The notes beneath the pieces were generated by a model, which was not told the DNA's origin, ran no database searches, and saw only the letters and a list, made by a program, of their open reading frames with translations. Below, in pieces: positions 17,014 through 25,882 of a stretch of 64,000 nt of DNA. This DNA comes from Acidipropionibacterium acidipropionici (lineage in GTDB: Bacteria; Actinomycetota; Actinomycetes; Propionibacteriales; Propionibacteriaceae), in NCBI RefSeq assembly GCF_001441165.1, contig NZ_CP013126.1:1579551-1643550 (forward strand), in the 5' to 3' direction. The translations under genes were made by a program, and so were the position numbers. Positions within the stretch are counted from its first letter, which is position 1. Each line of letters begins with the position of its first letter.

Positions 17014-17246
17014 AGGTAGCATCAGCTCAGGACGCAAAATCCCTAGTCAAGATGGAGTACCACGGTTGCTCTGAGGTCAGTAGAAGAAACTCTCAGTATC
17101 GGGCCACGAGCTGTTCACCCGGAGGCAGCCTGGCCGACGTCTCCGGGTGTGACGAAACTCACGACCTGTCAGGCGATCCTCCATCTGGACAGGACGCACA
17201 TCGGTAGTGTGCGATCAACGGCCCGGATCACTTTCTGGAGCAACTC

Positions 17247-18893
17247 ATGCGCATCTCATCTCGCCTCATCGCCGCTGCCTCACTGCTGGCGCTCATCGGT
17301 TCCGCGGCGCCCGCCTGGGCCGGTGGCTCCGGGTCCACTCCCACGGCACCGCCGCCGTCCAGTGCGGCGCCCGGTTCCGGGACGCCCAGTTCCGGCACAC
17401 CGGGCTCATCGGATCCGGCGCAGTCGAGCACCCCCGTCGCCACGGCGTCGTCGGGCTCCCCGAGCTCATCAACGACGCCGTCCTCGACGCCTGCCCCGAG
17501 CTCTGCCACACCCAGCCTCGCCGCGCAGGCCGCCTATCCCGTCACCGGCGCGATCGCCGAGAAGTGGGAGACGGTGAAGGGCACCGTCGGTGACCCGACC
17601 GGGCCGATGCAGAGCGCCGCCGGCGGGTACTGGCAGCGCTTCCAGCACGGCGTCATCACCTACATCGGTGCTGCCGGGGCCCACGCCCTGACGGGCGCGG
17701 TCGAGACCAAGTGGAGCGCCCAGGCCGATCAGGTCCGATTCACATGGCTCGGCTTCGCGACTGCCGACGGGGGTGACGACGTCACCTTCCAGAAGGGCCG
17801 GATCATCCGCAATCCGGGGCGCAACGCCACCTATATGATCGGCGGATCCATCTACCGCACCTTCATCGGGGCCGGCGGTGTGCCGGTGATCGGGCTGCCC
17901 GTCACTGATGAGGAGACCGGTAAGGGGGGTGGGGTGAAGTTCGTCAGCCGGTTCGAGAAGGGCGCGGTGACGGCCGACTCGGCCGGTACCTTCGCCGTCG
18001 TCGGGCGCATCTACGACACCTGGAAGGCGGCCGGATCCGAGGCGAGCTCCTATGGCGCGCCCCGCAGCAATCAGATCAAGAACGGCGGGGTCTACGACCA
18101 GCGATTCGCCAACAGAACGAGTGTTCTCACCTATGTCAACGGCCAGGTGATCTCCGAGTCCGGTGCGGTCGGTGCCGAATACATCCGACGGGGCATGTCG
18201 AAATCGGATCTGGGCTACCCACTCGCCGCTATGAGGGCCGTCTCGGGCGGATATCAGCAGAACTTCTACAACGGCAACGTCAAGTACGCCGGTGGGATCA
18301 GAATCATCGTGAATGCGCGCCTGACATCTCACACGACGACGTCGGCGGAGACCCGGTACACCTACCGTTCGGGATGCCCGGTGGCTCCCTCGCAGCTCAC
18401 CACCAGCGAGATGAATTTCTACGGATACAACGGCAGGATCCAGCGCGGTGTGATCATCACCAGGTCGGGCATCACCACCACCCGGGTGCAGCAGGCCTTC
18501 GCCACTTCGGGGCAGAGCCCGTGGCCCATCAAGATGATGTACAACCCGGACCATTTCAAGGGCGATGATCCGACCATGCTGGCCTACGGGAACACCAGCG
18601 CTTTCAACTGCCGCAAGGTGACCGGAAGCCCGTACTCCACCAGCCCCCATTCCTACGGGACGGCGATCGATATCAACGACTTCGAGAACCCGTACCAGGA
18701 TTCCAGCGGCAAGTGGTGGCCGGTCGACAACGGGTCGAACGGCGCCGCCTACTGGCGCACTCACCGCTCCGCGGTCGCAGGCAAGGGGGTGCTCACGGGT
18801 TCCGACGTCATGACGAGGGCGCTCACCTCGAAGGGCGCGTTCTGGGGCGCCCGTTGGTCCAATCCCGACTATCAGCACTTCCAGTGGAACTGA
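17247..18893 (+). CDS. Secreted LGFP-repeat protein with M15-family D-Ala carboxypeptidase-like domain
   Basis: A 548-residue exported protein. Signal peptide ~1-25 (ends AWA), then a Pro/Ser/Thr-rich linker to ~residue 90. Several LGFP-type repeats follow (for example MSKSDLGYPLAAMRAVSGGY), thought to hold proteins at the mycolate or wall surface in relatives. The C-terminal ~170 residues are an M15C/VanY-like zinc peptidase: SPHSYGTAIDIND gives the His and Asp ligands (about 468 and 475) and QHFQW near the end the second His. Likely cleaves peptidoglycan stem peptides. First gene of a pair with the lipoprotein 13 bases downstream. Confidence 0.88.
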   Translation: MRISSRLIAAASLLALIGSAAPAWAGGSGSTPTAPPPSSAAPGSGTPSSGTPGSSDPAQSSTPVATASSGSPSSSTTPSSTPAPSSATPSLAAQAAYPVTGAIAEKWETVKGTVGDPTGPMQSAAGGYWQRFQHGVITYIGAAGAHALTGAVETKWSAQADQVRFTWLGFATADGGDDVTFQKGRIIRNPGRNATYMIGGSIYRTFIGAGGVPVIGLPVTDEETGKGGGVKFVSRFEKGAVTADSAGTFAVVGRIYDTWKAAGSEASSYGAPRSNQIKNGGVYDQRFANRTSVLTYVNGQVISESGAVGAEYIRRGMSKSDLGYPLAAMRAVSGGYQQNFYNGNVKYAGGIRIIVNARLTSHTTTSAETRYTYRSGCPVAPSQLTTSEMNFYGYNGRIQRGVIITRSGITTTRVQQAFATSGQSPWPIKMMYNPDHFKGDDPTMLAYGNTSAFNCRKVTGSPYSTSPHSYGTAIDINDFENPYQDSSGKWWPVDNGSNGAAYWRTHRSAVAGKGVLTGSDVMTRALTSKGAFWGARWSNPDYQHFQWN

Positions 18894-18906
18894 TCGGGAG
18901 GCCGTG

Positions 18907-19686
18907 ATGCCGATTCGCACTCCGATGGAGGAATCACTCCCGACACATCGTGCCGATGCTCGGTTGAGGCGATGCCACGGTGTGTTGGGACTGGTGACCT
19001 CTCTGGCCACCGGCGCCGTCGCCCTGGCCCTGTTCGCAGGATGCTCCGGGGGTCCGGCCTCCAGTCCCGGGGCCTCCGGCTCCGCCGCATCGTCGGCTGC
19101 CGGGTCCTCGGGGGCTGGGGCCTCGGGCGGTGCGGCCTCGCCGACGTCGGTGGGGACCGCCCCGGCCCCCTCGGCGGCTGCATCCACCGCCGGGGGCCTG
19201 TCGCGCAAGAACGTGCCCTCGGCCCTGGGCTCCTTCACCCCGGCCGTCGCAACCCCCGACAGCGAGGAGCACGGCGGCTTCGTGCCGAACGGGACGCCGG
19301 TGCGGGCTCTGGATCCCGAGTACGCCGCCACCGAGGCACTGCCGGCCTGCTCGTCGGCCGAGGTGAAGGTGCCGCGGGCCACCCATGGCATCGCAGCCTC
19401 CTACTCCTACGGCGGCAAGCCCGGATCCCTCATCGTGCTGGACTTCTCCACCGAGGCCGACGCGACTACGTGGTTCGCGGCCTTCACGAAACTGGTGCGG
19501 GCCTGCCCGCGAGTGGGCCTTGAACCGGTGATCACCGCGACCACCGTCACCGACCGGCGGGAGAGTGCCGGATCGGTGTGGACCGAGGCCGGCTATATCA
19601 GGGGCGCCCGGGCCACGATGGGTTCGGTGCAGTCGACCATCCAGGACCCGGCCCGGCTGCTGGCCGACGTCCGGTCGGCGCGCTGA
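18907..19686 (+). CDS. Putative lipoprotein of unknown function
   Basis: About 259 residues from the ATG at 18907 (a GTG one codon upstream is an alternative; GGGAG lies at 18896-18900). The N-terminal hydrophobic segment ends in LFAGC, a lipobox, followed by a long Ser/Gly/Ala linker to about residue 100. The soluble C-terminal part contains KPGSLIVLDFSTEADATTWF and resembles small sensor-like extracellular domains of actinobacterial lipoproteins, without a family I can name. Spacing of 13 bases from the LGFP/M15 gene suggests co-transcription and a cell-surface role with it. Confidence 0.75.
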   Translation: MPIRTPMEESLPTHRADARLRRCHGVLGLVTSLATGAVALALFAGCSGGPASSPGASGSAASSAAGSSGAGASGGAASPTSVGTAPAPSAAASTAGGLSRKNVPSALGSFTPAVATPDSEEHGGFVPNGTPVRALDPEYAATEALPACSSAEVKVPRATHGIAASYSYGGKPGSLIVLDFSTEADATTWFAAFTKLVRACPRVGLEPVITATTVTDRRESAGSVWTEAGYIRGARATMGSVQSTIQDPARLLADVRSAR

Positions 19687-19838
19687 GACTCGCCCAGCCT
19701 TGATCTATTCCTGCTGCTGATGACAATCGCGTTACAGCTACTGAGAATTGTTTCAGGAATATCTCATCCGGATGCACGAAGGGCAGCTGCCTTGCGCATC
19801 GCCGTGAGCGTCATAGTGTGATCAATGTCACGGATGCG

Positions 19839-19892
19839 ACGGGGCCCGGTCGGGTAAGACCACCGGGCCCCGTTGCCGTGACGGGGCCCGGT
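19839..19892 (+). promoter_or_regulatory. Three-armed, mutually exclusive hairpins upstream of the tautomerase gene
   Basis: Arm 1 ACGGGGCCCGGT (19839-19850) pairs perfectly with arm 2 ACCGGGCCCCGT (19862-19873), an ideal 12 bp stem. An exact copy of arm 1 recurs as arm 3 (19881-19892), which can pair with the same arm 2. Only one stem can form at a time. It lies 135 bases upstream of the next ATG and 153 past the previous stop, so it is either a terminator for the lipoprotein pair or an attenuator-like leader. The rest of the 340-base gap shows nothing recognisable. Confidence 0.5.
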
Positions 19893-20026
19893 CCGCCTGC
19901 CGAGGGCGGGCCTGCCGGTCGCCGCACAGGCCTGTCAGCCGCAGCGGCGGGTGCGATTCGCAACTCCGGAGGCGGCCGGTGGCCAGGCCCCGACCTGATC
20001 CGCGAATCGACATAGGAGAAACAATC

Positions 20027-20464
20027 ATGCCGCTGGTTCGTATTGACCTGAACAAGGGCCGCACCGATGTCGACGTGCGAGCCATTTCAGACGCCGTCCA
20101 TTTCGCCCTCGTCGACGAGTTCCACATCCCGGCGAGCGACCGGTTCCAGATCGTCACCCAGCACGATCACGGCGAGATCATCGCCGAGGACGCCGGCCTG
20201 GGCTTCCAGCGCGATCTGGAGGTCGTCATGATCAACATCCTCACTCAGGCCGGGCGCACCGAGGCCGAGAAGCAGGGCCTCTTCGCCAGGATCGCCGAGA
20301 ACCTCGGACGGGTGGGCGTCGCCCCCCAGAACGTGTTCATCGGATACGACGAGAACACCCCGAACGACTGGAGCTTCGGCTTCGGGCGCTCCCAGTACGT
20401 CACGGGTGAGCTCCAGACCCCGGCGCAGCGCCACCTCCCCGAGGTGGGAGCCGACGCGGCCTGA
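20027..20464 (+). CDS. Tautomerase superfamily protein
   Basis: A 145-residue cytoplasmic protein beginning Met-Pro, so the catalytic N-terminal proline of the tautomerase superfamily would be exposed after Met removal. The rest matches the tautomerase_2/4-OT-like group (FHIPASDRFQIVTQHD; NVFIGYDENTPNDWSFGFG), which has two beta-alpha-beta units in one chain and includes malonate-semialdehyde-decarboxylase-like members. The ATG has TAGGAG eight bases upstream. Substrate unknown. It is followed by a large hairpin and so is probably transcribed alone. Confidence 0.88.
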   Translation: MPLVRIDLNKGRTDVDVRAISDAVHFALVDEFHIPASDRFQIVTQHDHGEIIAEDAGLGFQRDLEVVMINILTQAGRTEAEKQGLFARIAENLGRVGVAPQNVFIGYDENTPNDWSFGFGRSQYVTGELQTPAQRHLPEVGADAA

Positions 20465-20532
20465 GTGGATCGCGCCCGGGGCGGACCGTAACCTCCTTCG
20501 CCCGCCGGGTGCCACGCTGTCCTAACTCCGAT

Positions 20533-20597
20533 GAGTTCTGCCACAGGATCGGAGCCGCCCGGAAATTCCATCCGGCGGCCGTCCTGTGGCAGAACTC
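20533..20597. repeat. 65 bp hairpin with perfect 16 bp arms
   Basis: GAGTTCTGCCACAGGA (20533-20548) and its exact complement TCCTGTGGCAGAACTC (20582-20597) enclose a further GCCGCC/GGCGGC pairing. It lies between the tautomerase stop and the first oxidoreductase start. It could be a terminator, an operator or a small dispersed palindrome. Confidence 0.65.
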
Positions 20598-20633
20598 GTC
20601 TGACGGCGGGCCGTGTTCTGCGAGGATGAGGCC

Positions 20634-21710
20634 ATGGTCAACGATGACGGACGGCCCGTGATCGGGTTGGTGGGAGCCGGCGGGATCAGTCGCGCGCACA
20701 TGCCCGGCCTTCTCGGCCTGGCGGGGGAGATCTGCGATTTCAGCCAGGATGGGGCCGAGGAACTGGCGTCCGAGTTCTCAGAGGGCCCGGTTCCGGTGAG
20801 AATCGCGAATTCCCTCGGCGAGCTGCTCGAACGGTGCGCCATCATCGACGTCGTCACACCCACCCCGACCCACCTCGATATCGTCCGTGCCGCCTTGGAG
20901 GCTGGGCGCGACGTCATCTGCGAGAAGCCCATGGCGCGCACCGCGGCGGGCTCCCAAGCTCTCGCCGATCTGGCCGCCGACAAGGGGCTTCACCTGTACC
21001 CGGCGCATGTCGTGCGCTACTTCCCCGAGTATCAGGTGCTCAAGGATGCCGTGGACGCCGGGCGGCTCGGGGCCCTGGCCGTGCTGCGGTTCGCGCGCTC
21101 CGGGGCCTTTCCGACGACGCCATGGTTCGCCGATGAGCAGGCCTCGGGCGGCATCATCATGGACCAGATGATCCACGACCTCGACCAGGCCCGGTGGATC
21201 GCCGGGCCGATCTCACAGGTCTCGGCGATGCGGACCCGCGGGCAGGCGGCCGGGTCTCCGGTCGAGGCCGCTCACGTCATCCTCACTCACACCAACGGCG
21301 TCATCACCCAGTGCTCGTCGGTGTGGGGGCCGCCGCACCTGGAGTTCACAACGGAGTACTCCGCGGCCGGCACCGGCGGCACCCTGGCACACTCCTCGCG
21401 CGACGAGAGGCGGTACCGCTCCGATCTGAACGGTGGCGACCTCAACAGTGCCGACCTGGCGAACCCCCGGCAGGCCGACGGGTTCCTGCCGGCCGTCGGT
21501 CCGGCGGAGGACCCGTACACCCTGGAACTGCGCGACTACGTCTCGGCGATTCAGGGCGGCCCGCAGGCCCGGGTCAGCGCGACCGACGGCGTGGAGGCGG
21601 TCAGAATCGCCGAGGCGGCGCTGGAGTCGACCGCCACGGGTCAGCCGGTGGAGCTCGGTGGCGATGCGGTCGGCCGGCCGGAGGCACAGCAGAAGGGCGC
21701 ACTGAGATGA
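20634..21710 (+). CDS. Gfo/Idh/MocA-family oxidoreductase (first of pair)
   Basis: A 358-residue NAD(P)-dependent dehydrogenase. An N-terminal Rossmann fold (IGLVGAGGISRAHMPGL), the EKP motif in ICEKPMAR, and the C-terminal alpha/beta domain with HDLDQARWI place it in the Gfo/Idh/MocA family, which oxidises hydroxyls of sugars, inositols and related polyols. The ATG at 20634 is preceded by GAGGATGAGG. Its stop overlaps the ATG of a second family member by four bases, so the two are made together. Substrate is not predictable. Confidence 0.9.
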   Translation: MVNDDGRPVIGLVGAGGISRAHMPGLLGLAGEICDFSQDGAEELASEFSEGPVPVRIANSLGELLERCAIIDVVTPTPTHLDIVRAALEAGRDVICEKPMARTAAGSQALADLAADKGLHLYPAHVVRYFPEYQVLKDAVDAGRLGALAVLRFARSGAFPTTPWFADEQASGGIIMDQMIHDLDQARWIAGPISQVSAMRTRGQAAGSPVEAAHVILTHTNGVITQCSSVWGPPHLEFTTEYSAAGTGGTLAHSSRDERRYRSDLNGGDLNSADLANPRQADGFLPAVGPAEDPYTLELRDYVSAIQGGPQARVSATDGVEAVRIAEAALESTATGQPVELGGDAVGRPEAQQKGALR

Positions 21711-22717
21711 AGATCGGGATCATGTCCTTCGCCCATGTCCACGCCGCCGGCTATGCCCGACTGCTGGCGGGAATCCCCGGCGTGGAGGTTGTCGCCGCGG
21801 ACCCGGGCGACCACCCCGACGGCGAGGTGCGAGGCGCAATGCTGGCCGCCGAGCTCGGCGTCTACTACCTCGACGACTACGAGGACCTGTTCACCTGGGA
21901 GCCGGACGCCGTGATCATCACCAGCGAGAACGCCCGGCACCGCGCCGACGTGGAGAGGGCCGCCGCAGCGGGGGCGCACATCCTGTGCGAGAAGCCGCTG
22001 GCGACCAGCTGGGCCGACGGCCTGGCGATCCGCGACGCCTTGGCTCGGGCCGGCGTCACCGCGATGATCGCCCATCCGGTCCGGTTCTCCTCCGACTTCG
22101 CCCGCCTCCGGGCCCAGTACCGCGCCGGGGCGCTCGGCGAGGTCGTGGCGGTGCGAGCGGCCAACAATGGAAAGATGCCCACCGAGCGCAGCTGGTTCAC
22201 CGAACCGCAGCTGGCCGGGGGAGGGGCGCTGGCCGACCACGTCGTCCACATCGCCGATCTGGTCGACGCGCTGACGGGCGCGACGCCGGTCCGGGTCACC
22301 GCGACGAGCAACCGACTGCTGTATCCCGACCGGGACGCCGAGTCTGCGGCGGTGATCCTGGTCGAGTACTCCGACGGGATGATCGCCGCCCTGGACTCCT
22401 CGTGGAGCGTCCCGCAGCAGGCCCCGGCCTGGGGCGGGCTGCAGATGTCGGTGCTGGGGACGGGTGGGACCGTCGACGTCGACTTCTTCGGATCGGCGGC
22501 GCGCGGCGTCACATCATCGGGTCAGGCCGTCGAGGCCCGCTACGGGGCGGATCTGGACGCCGCGATGCTGAACTGCTTCCTGGAGGCGGTGCGCACCGGG
22601 GCTCAGCCCCAGCCCGACGTGGAGACCGGTCTGCGGGGCCTGTCGATCGTGCTGGCGGCCCAGGAGTCGGCGCAGACCGGCAGGACGGTTGACGTCGCCG
22701 AGCTCCTGGAGCGCTGA
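21707..22717 (+). CDS. Gfo/Idh/MocA-family oxidoreductase (second of pair)
   Basis: A 336-residue dehydrogenase related to, but clearly different from, its upstream neighbour. Its N-terminus reads MKIGIMSFAHVHAAGYARLL rather than the classic glycine-rich loop. It keeps the EKP motif in LCEKPLATS and GGALADHVVHIADLV in the second domain. The MSFAHVHA start is typical of a subgroup found in sugar catabolic loci. The ATGA overlap with the first dehydrogenase indicates coupled translation. Paired family members often work on successive or opposite steps (oxidation and re-reduction). That is inference here. Confidence 0.9.
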   Translation: MKIGIMSFAHVHAAGYARLLAGIPGVEVVAADPGDHPDGEVRGAMLAAELGVYYLDDYEDLFTWEPDAVIITSENARHRADVERAAAAGAHILCEKPLATSWADGLAIRDALARAGVTAMIAHPVRFSSDFARLRAQYRAGALGEVVAVRAANNGKMPTERSWFTEPQLAGGGALADHVVHIADLVDALTGATPVRVTATSNRLLYPDRDAESAAVILVEYSDGMIAALDSSWSVPQQAPAWGGLQMSVLGTGGTVDVDFFGSAARGVTSSGQAVEARYGADLDAAMLNCFLEAVRTGAQPQPDVETGLRGLSIVLAAQESAQTGRTVDVAELLER

Positions 22718-22783
22718 GCGTGCTCGCACTATCTCGTCGTGTGATCGTGGGCCGGGAGTCGCGCGGGGTGCCATGCTTGGAGG

Positions 22784-23644
22784 ATGCCCGTCTCAACGCG
22801 TGAACTCCTCGATCTGCTCGACCTGGAATGGATTGACGACAATCTCTTCCGGGGCGCTCAGCCGAAGACGACGTGGCAGCGAACCTTCGGCGGCCAGGTG
22901 CTCGCGCAGTCGCTGGTGGCCGGGTCGCGCACCGTCGGGGAGGGGCGACGCATCCACTCCCTGCACGCGTCCTTCCTGCGTCCGGGAAGCAATGAGACGC
23001 CGATCATCTACGACGTCGAGCCGACCCGCGATGGGCGCACTTTCAGCACGAGGCTGGTGAAGGCGCGCCAGCACGGCGAGGTGATCTTCACCGCCAACCA
23101 GTCGTACAAGAGCGCCGAGGACGGCCTGGACCACTGGGATCCGGCGCCTCACGACCTTCCCCATCCCGAATCCTGCCCGCCGATGGCGCAGGTGCTCAGA
23201 CAAGTAGCCGGTGACGCCGCGCGAGCGATCTGGCAGGCCGAGGCACTGGACGTGCGCTACATCCTCGAGCCCGTGGCCGGCGATGTGCACAATCACGCGA
23301 CCCATATGAGGCTGTGGGTGCGCACGATCGGGACGCTGCCGGCCGATCCGGTGGTGCACCAGGCGATCCTGGCCTACCTGTCCGATATCAGCCTGCTGGC
23401 GGCGTCGACCCTTCCCCACATCAAGGAAATGGCGTCCGGCAAGGCACTTCAGGCGGCGTCGGTGGATCACGGGATGTGGTTCCACCGGCCGGCCCGGGCT
23501 GATGAATGGCTGCTCTACGATCAGGTGTCTCCGAGCGCCTCGGATGCTCTGGGGTTCTCGATGGGGCGCCTGATGCAGGGCGGGAAGCTGGTGGCCTCCT
23601 GCTCCCAGGAGGGTCTGGTGAGGTTGGTGGATCCCGAGGAGTGA
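22784..23644 (+). CDS. tesB: Acyl-CoA thioesterase II, TesB family
   Basis: A 286-residue double-hotdog thioesterase that hydrolyses acyl-CoA to free acid and CoA. The N-terminal LFRGAQPKTTWQRTFGGQVL and HSLHASFLRPG, and the C-terminal DHGMWFHRPARADEWLLYDQ, are TesB-family hallmarks. Length is normal. The start is unusual in that GGAGG abuts the ATG at 22784 with no spacer; no better in-frame start exists nearby. It lies 66 bases after the dehydrogenase pair and may be transcribed on its own. Confidence 0.92.
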   Translation: MPVSTRELLDLLDLEWIDDNLFRGAQPKTTWQRTFGGQVLAQSLVAGSRTVGEGRRIHSLHASFLRPGSNETPIIYDVEPTRDGRTFSTRLVKARQHGEVIFTANQSYKSAEDGLDHWDPAPHDLPHPESCPPMAQVLRQVAGDAARAIWQAEALDVRYILEPVAGDVHNHATHMRLWVRTIGTLPADPVVHQAILAYLSDISLLAASTLPHIKEMASGKALQAASVDHGMWFHRPARADEWLLYDQVSPSASDALGFSMGRLMQGGKLVASCSQEGLVRLVDPEE

Positions 23645-23765
23645 CGCTGTGGCGCTGAAGCACGAGCTGGCCAAGGATCTTCTGCCTCTGTAGGCGCTGC
23701 CCCTGTGCTGAGCAGGGCGACGTCGCCGTTGGGGACGCCTCGGGCGGTCATGTTCTGGGCCTGTC

Positions 23766-23864
23766 GGCAAGGCTCCGCAATTGTGGTGCGCATCGTGACG
23801 CCGCGATGCGAAATCGCAAGGGTTCGGGAACGTTCATGGCCCGCCACGATTGCAGAGTCTTGCC
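23766..23864. repeat. 99 bp palindromic element, copy A
   Basis: The 21-base arms at 23766-23786 (GGCAAGGCTCCGCAATTGTG plus G) and 23844-23864 are imperfect inverted repeats. A second element of exactly the same length with related arms occurs at 49105-49203. This copy is inside the 436-base gap between the convergent thioesterase and kinase genes. No coding sequence was recognised in that gap. Confidence 0.75.
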
Positions 23865-23981
23865 AAGGCGCCTTGGACACACCCGCTCAAGACAACGCCA
23901 TGGGGCGACTCGCCCCGTGCGCAGAGAATCAATCAGCGACAAGGAGTCGGACACGAGATGCGCGTGCGAACTTCCCGACAG

Positions 23982-24019
23982 TGTGATCTTGTGGGGCGAG
24001 TTCACCCCACAAGATCACA
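23982..24019. terminator. Strong hairpin downstream of the DhaK-like gene
   Basis: TGTGATCTTGTGGGG (23982-23996) and CCCCACAAGATCACA (24005-24019) form a perfect 15 bp stem with an 8-base loop, about 60 bases past the kinase stop. It probably ends the polyol-cluster transcript. Confidence 0.65.
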
Positions 24020-24080
24020 GTGTCGTCGGCCTCGTGAGCACATGCTGGCGGGGTCGACGCCTCGTTGTCCGAACGGCCCC

Positions 24081-25799
24081 TCAGCCCTTCCTCAGCGCCT
24101 CCGCCGCGGCGGCCATGAGCCCCCCGAAGGAGGTCGCACCGGGATCCGGGTGGCCGAGGGAGTCGGAGCCGTGGGTCTTGGCCCGTCCCTTCCTCGCCAC
24201 CAGGTCGGCGGTGAGATTCGCCCCGGTCGCGGCCGCCGCGGCACCGGCGGCCCAGGCGTCGGGCAGCTTCTCTCCGGAGGCGATCGCCTTGCCCAGCGCC
24301 TCGGCGAACGGCCCGGCGGCGTCGACGATGGTCTTGTCGCCCGGCTGTGCGCCACCGGTGGCCGCGAAGCTCCGGGCCCCGGCGGCGACGGCCGTGGCCA
24401 GCTGTTCATCGGTCGCGGCGTCGGCGTCCGACAGTGCGGATCCGATCGTCGCGAGGGCCGAGCCCCACAGCCCTCCCGAGGCCCCGCCGCTCTCGTCGGA
24501 CCAGGCCTGACCGGCTCGGGTGAGCAGGGTCGCGATGCCCGCCCCGGCGTCGACCGATTCGCGTGCGCTGGCCAACGCCCCGGTCGAGCCCAGCAGGACG
24601 GCACGGCCGTGGTCGCCGTCTCCGGCCACCGAGTCGAGCTTCCCCCAGGCGACCTCGTTGTCACGGGCGGTCGCGGCAAGAGCCTCCAGGACGCCGACGA
24701 CGCAGGAGGCCTGGGCTGCGGACTCCGGCGACCCGGCCGGGATCTGGGTGGCGGCGTCCTGGGCGACGTCGCGGTGCCCCTCGGCGGGGGGGACGGAACC
24801 CAGCTTGTACCCGGGTGTGTCGGCCGGGGCCGTCCACAGCTTCTCGAGCTCCTCGTCGAGGAACTTCACCGTCACCGACGCCCCGGCCATGTCCAGCGAT
24901 GTGCCGTGCTCGCCGACCAAGGGTTGGACGATGGTGAATCCGCGGCTCTCGAGGATCTGGGAGACGGTGTTGTACAGGACGAAGAGCTCCTCGTAGGTCG
25001 TCGCTCCCAGGCCGTTGACGAGCACCGTGACGCGGCCCTCGTAGCCGTCCTTGCCGCGTTCCGGCTCCTCCTCGAGGATCGCCTCGATGAGGTCCCTGGC
25101 GATCTCGGCGGCCGGCTTCATCGGATGGGTGGACAGCCCAGGTTCGCCGTGGATGCCCAGCCCCAGGGCGTAAGTGCCCTCCTCGACCGTGAACAGCGGC
25201 TCGGCGGCGCCGGGCAGGGTGCAGCCGGAGAACGCCACCCCCAGCGATCGGGTCCGGTCGTTGGCCCGCTTCGAGACCGCCTCGGCCTGGTCCAGGCTCA
25301 TCCCGGAGGCGACGGCGGCTCCCGCCACTTTCACCACGCAGATGTCCCCGGCGATGCCGCGCCGGTCGTCGGCCTTGTCGGGGGTGTTGGAGGCGATGTC
25401 GTCGGAGGTGGTGACGATCCGGACGTCGTGGCCCTCCTTGCCCAGCAGCTCGGCGGCGGCGCCGAACTGGACGAGGTCGCCGGCGTAGTTGCCGATCACG
25501 ACGAGGGTGCCTCCGCCATTGTCGGCGGCTCGCACCACGGACTCGACCTTCGAGGAGGAGGGGGAGGCGAAGATGTTTCCTCACACGGCTCCGTGGGCCA
25601 TCCCCGGGCCGACCCATCCGCTGAAGATCGGGAAGTGGCCGGAGCCGCCGCCGATGACGAGGCTGACCTCGCCCCTCGGACTGGCGGTGGAGCGGACGAC
25701 GCCGCCCCTGACCTCCTGGATGTACTGACGGTTCGCCGCGACCATGCCGTGCACGGTCTCGTCGGCGAAGGTGAGTGAATCATTGACCAGATACGTCAT
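24081..25799 (-). pseudogene. DhaK-DhaL two-domain ketose kinase, interrupted by an in-frame TGA
   Basis: The frame runs from ATG 25799 (AGGAGCAG upstream) to 24081 as a 573-codon dihydroxyacetone-kinase-like gene, broken once by TGA at 25583-25581 (codon 73). The first piece has GGGSGHFPIFSGWVGPG; the frame then resumes with GNIFASPSS. The DhaK part has the substrate-binding His motif GLGIHGEPG and the DhaL part the Mg-ATP motif AGDGDHG. Relatives include L-/D-erythrulose kinases (LerK/DerK) and dihydroxyacetone kinases. Everything except codon 73 looks intact. A recent nonsense mutation, a sequencing error, or recoding are all possible. An internal GTG at 25538 would give a protein lacking essential N-terminal parts. 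Confidence 0.8.
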
Positions 25800-25882
25800 C
25801 GTACTGCTCCTGGTTCATGAGTCTGGTGGGTGGGCGGAGGCGTCCCGGCAGCCCCGGGGCGTCGATGGCGGGTTGCTACGGT

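Noticed and set aside
25581-25583. Selenocysteine explanation for the TGA in the DhaK-like gene
   Set aside because: No clear SECIS-like hairpin was identified after the codon, no selenocysteine genes are in the window, and I cannot assert that relatives carry Cys here. Kept only as a test in the finding.
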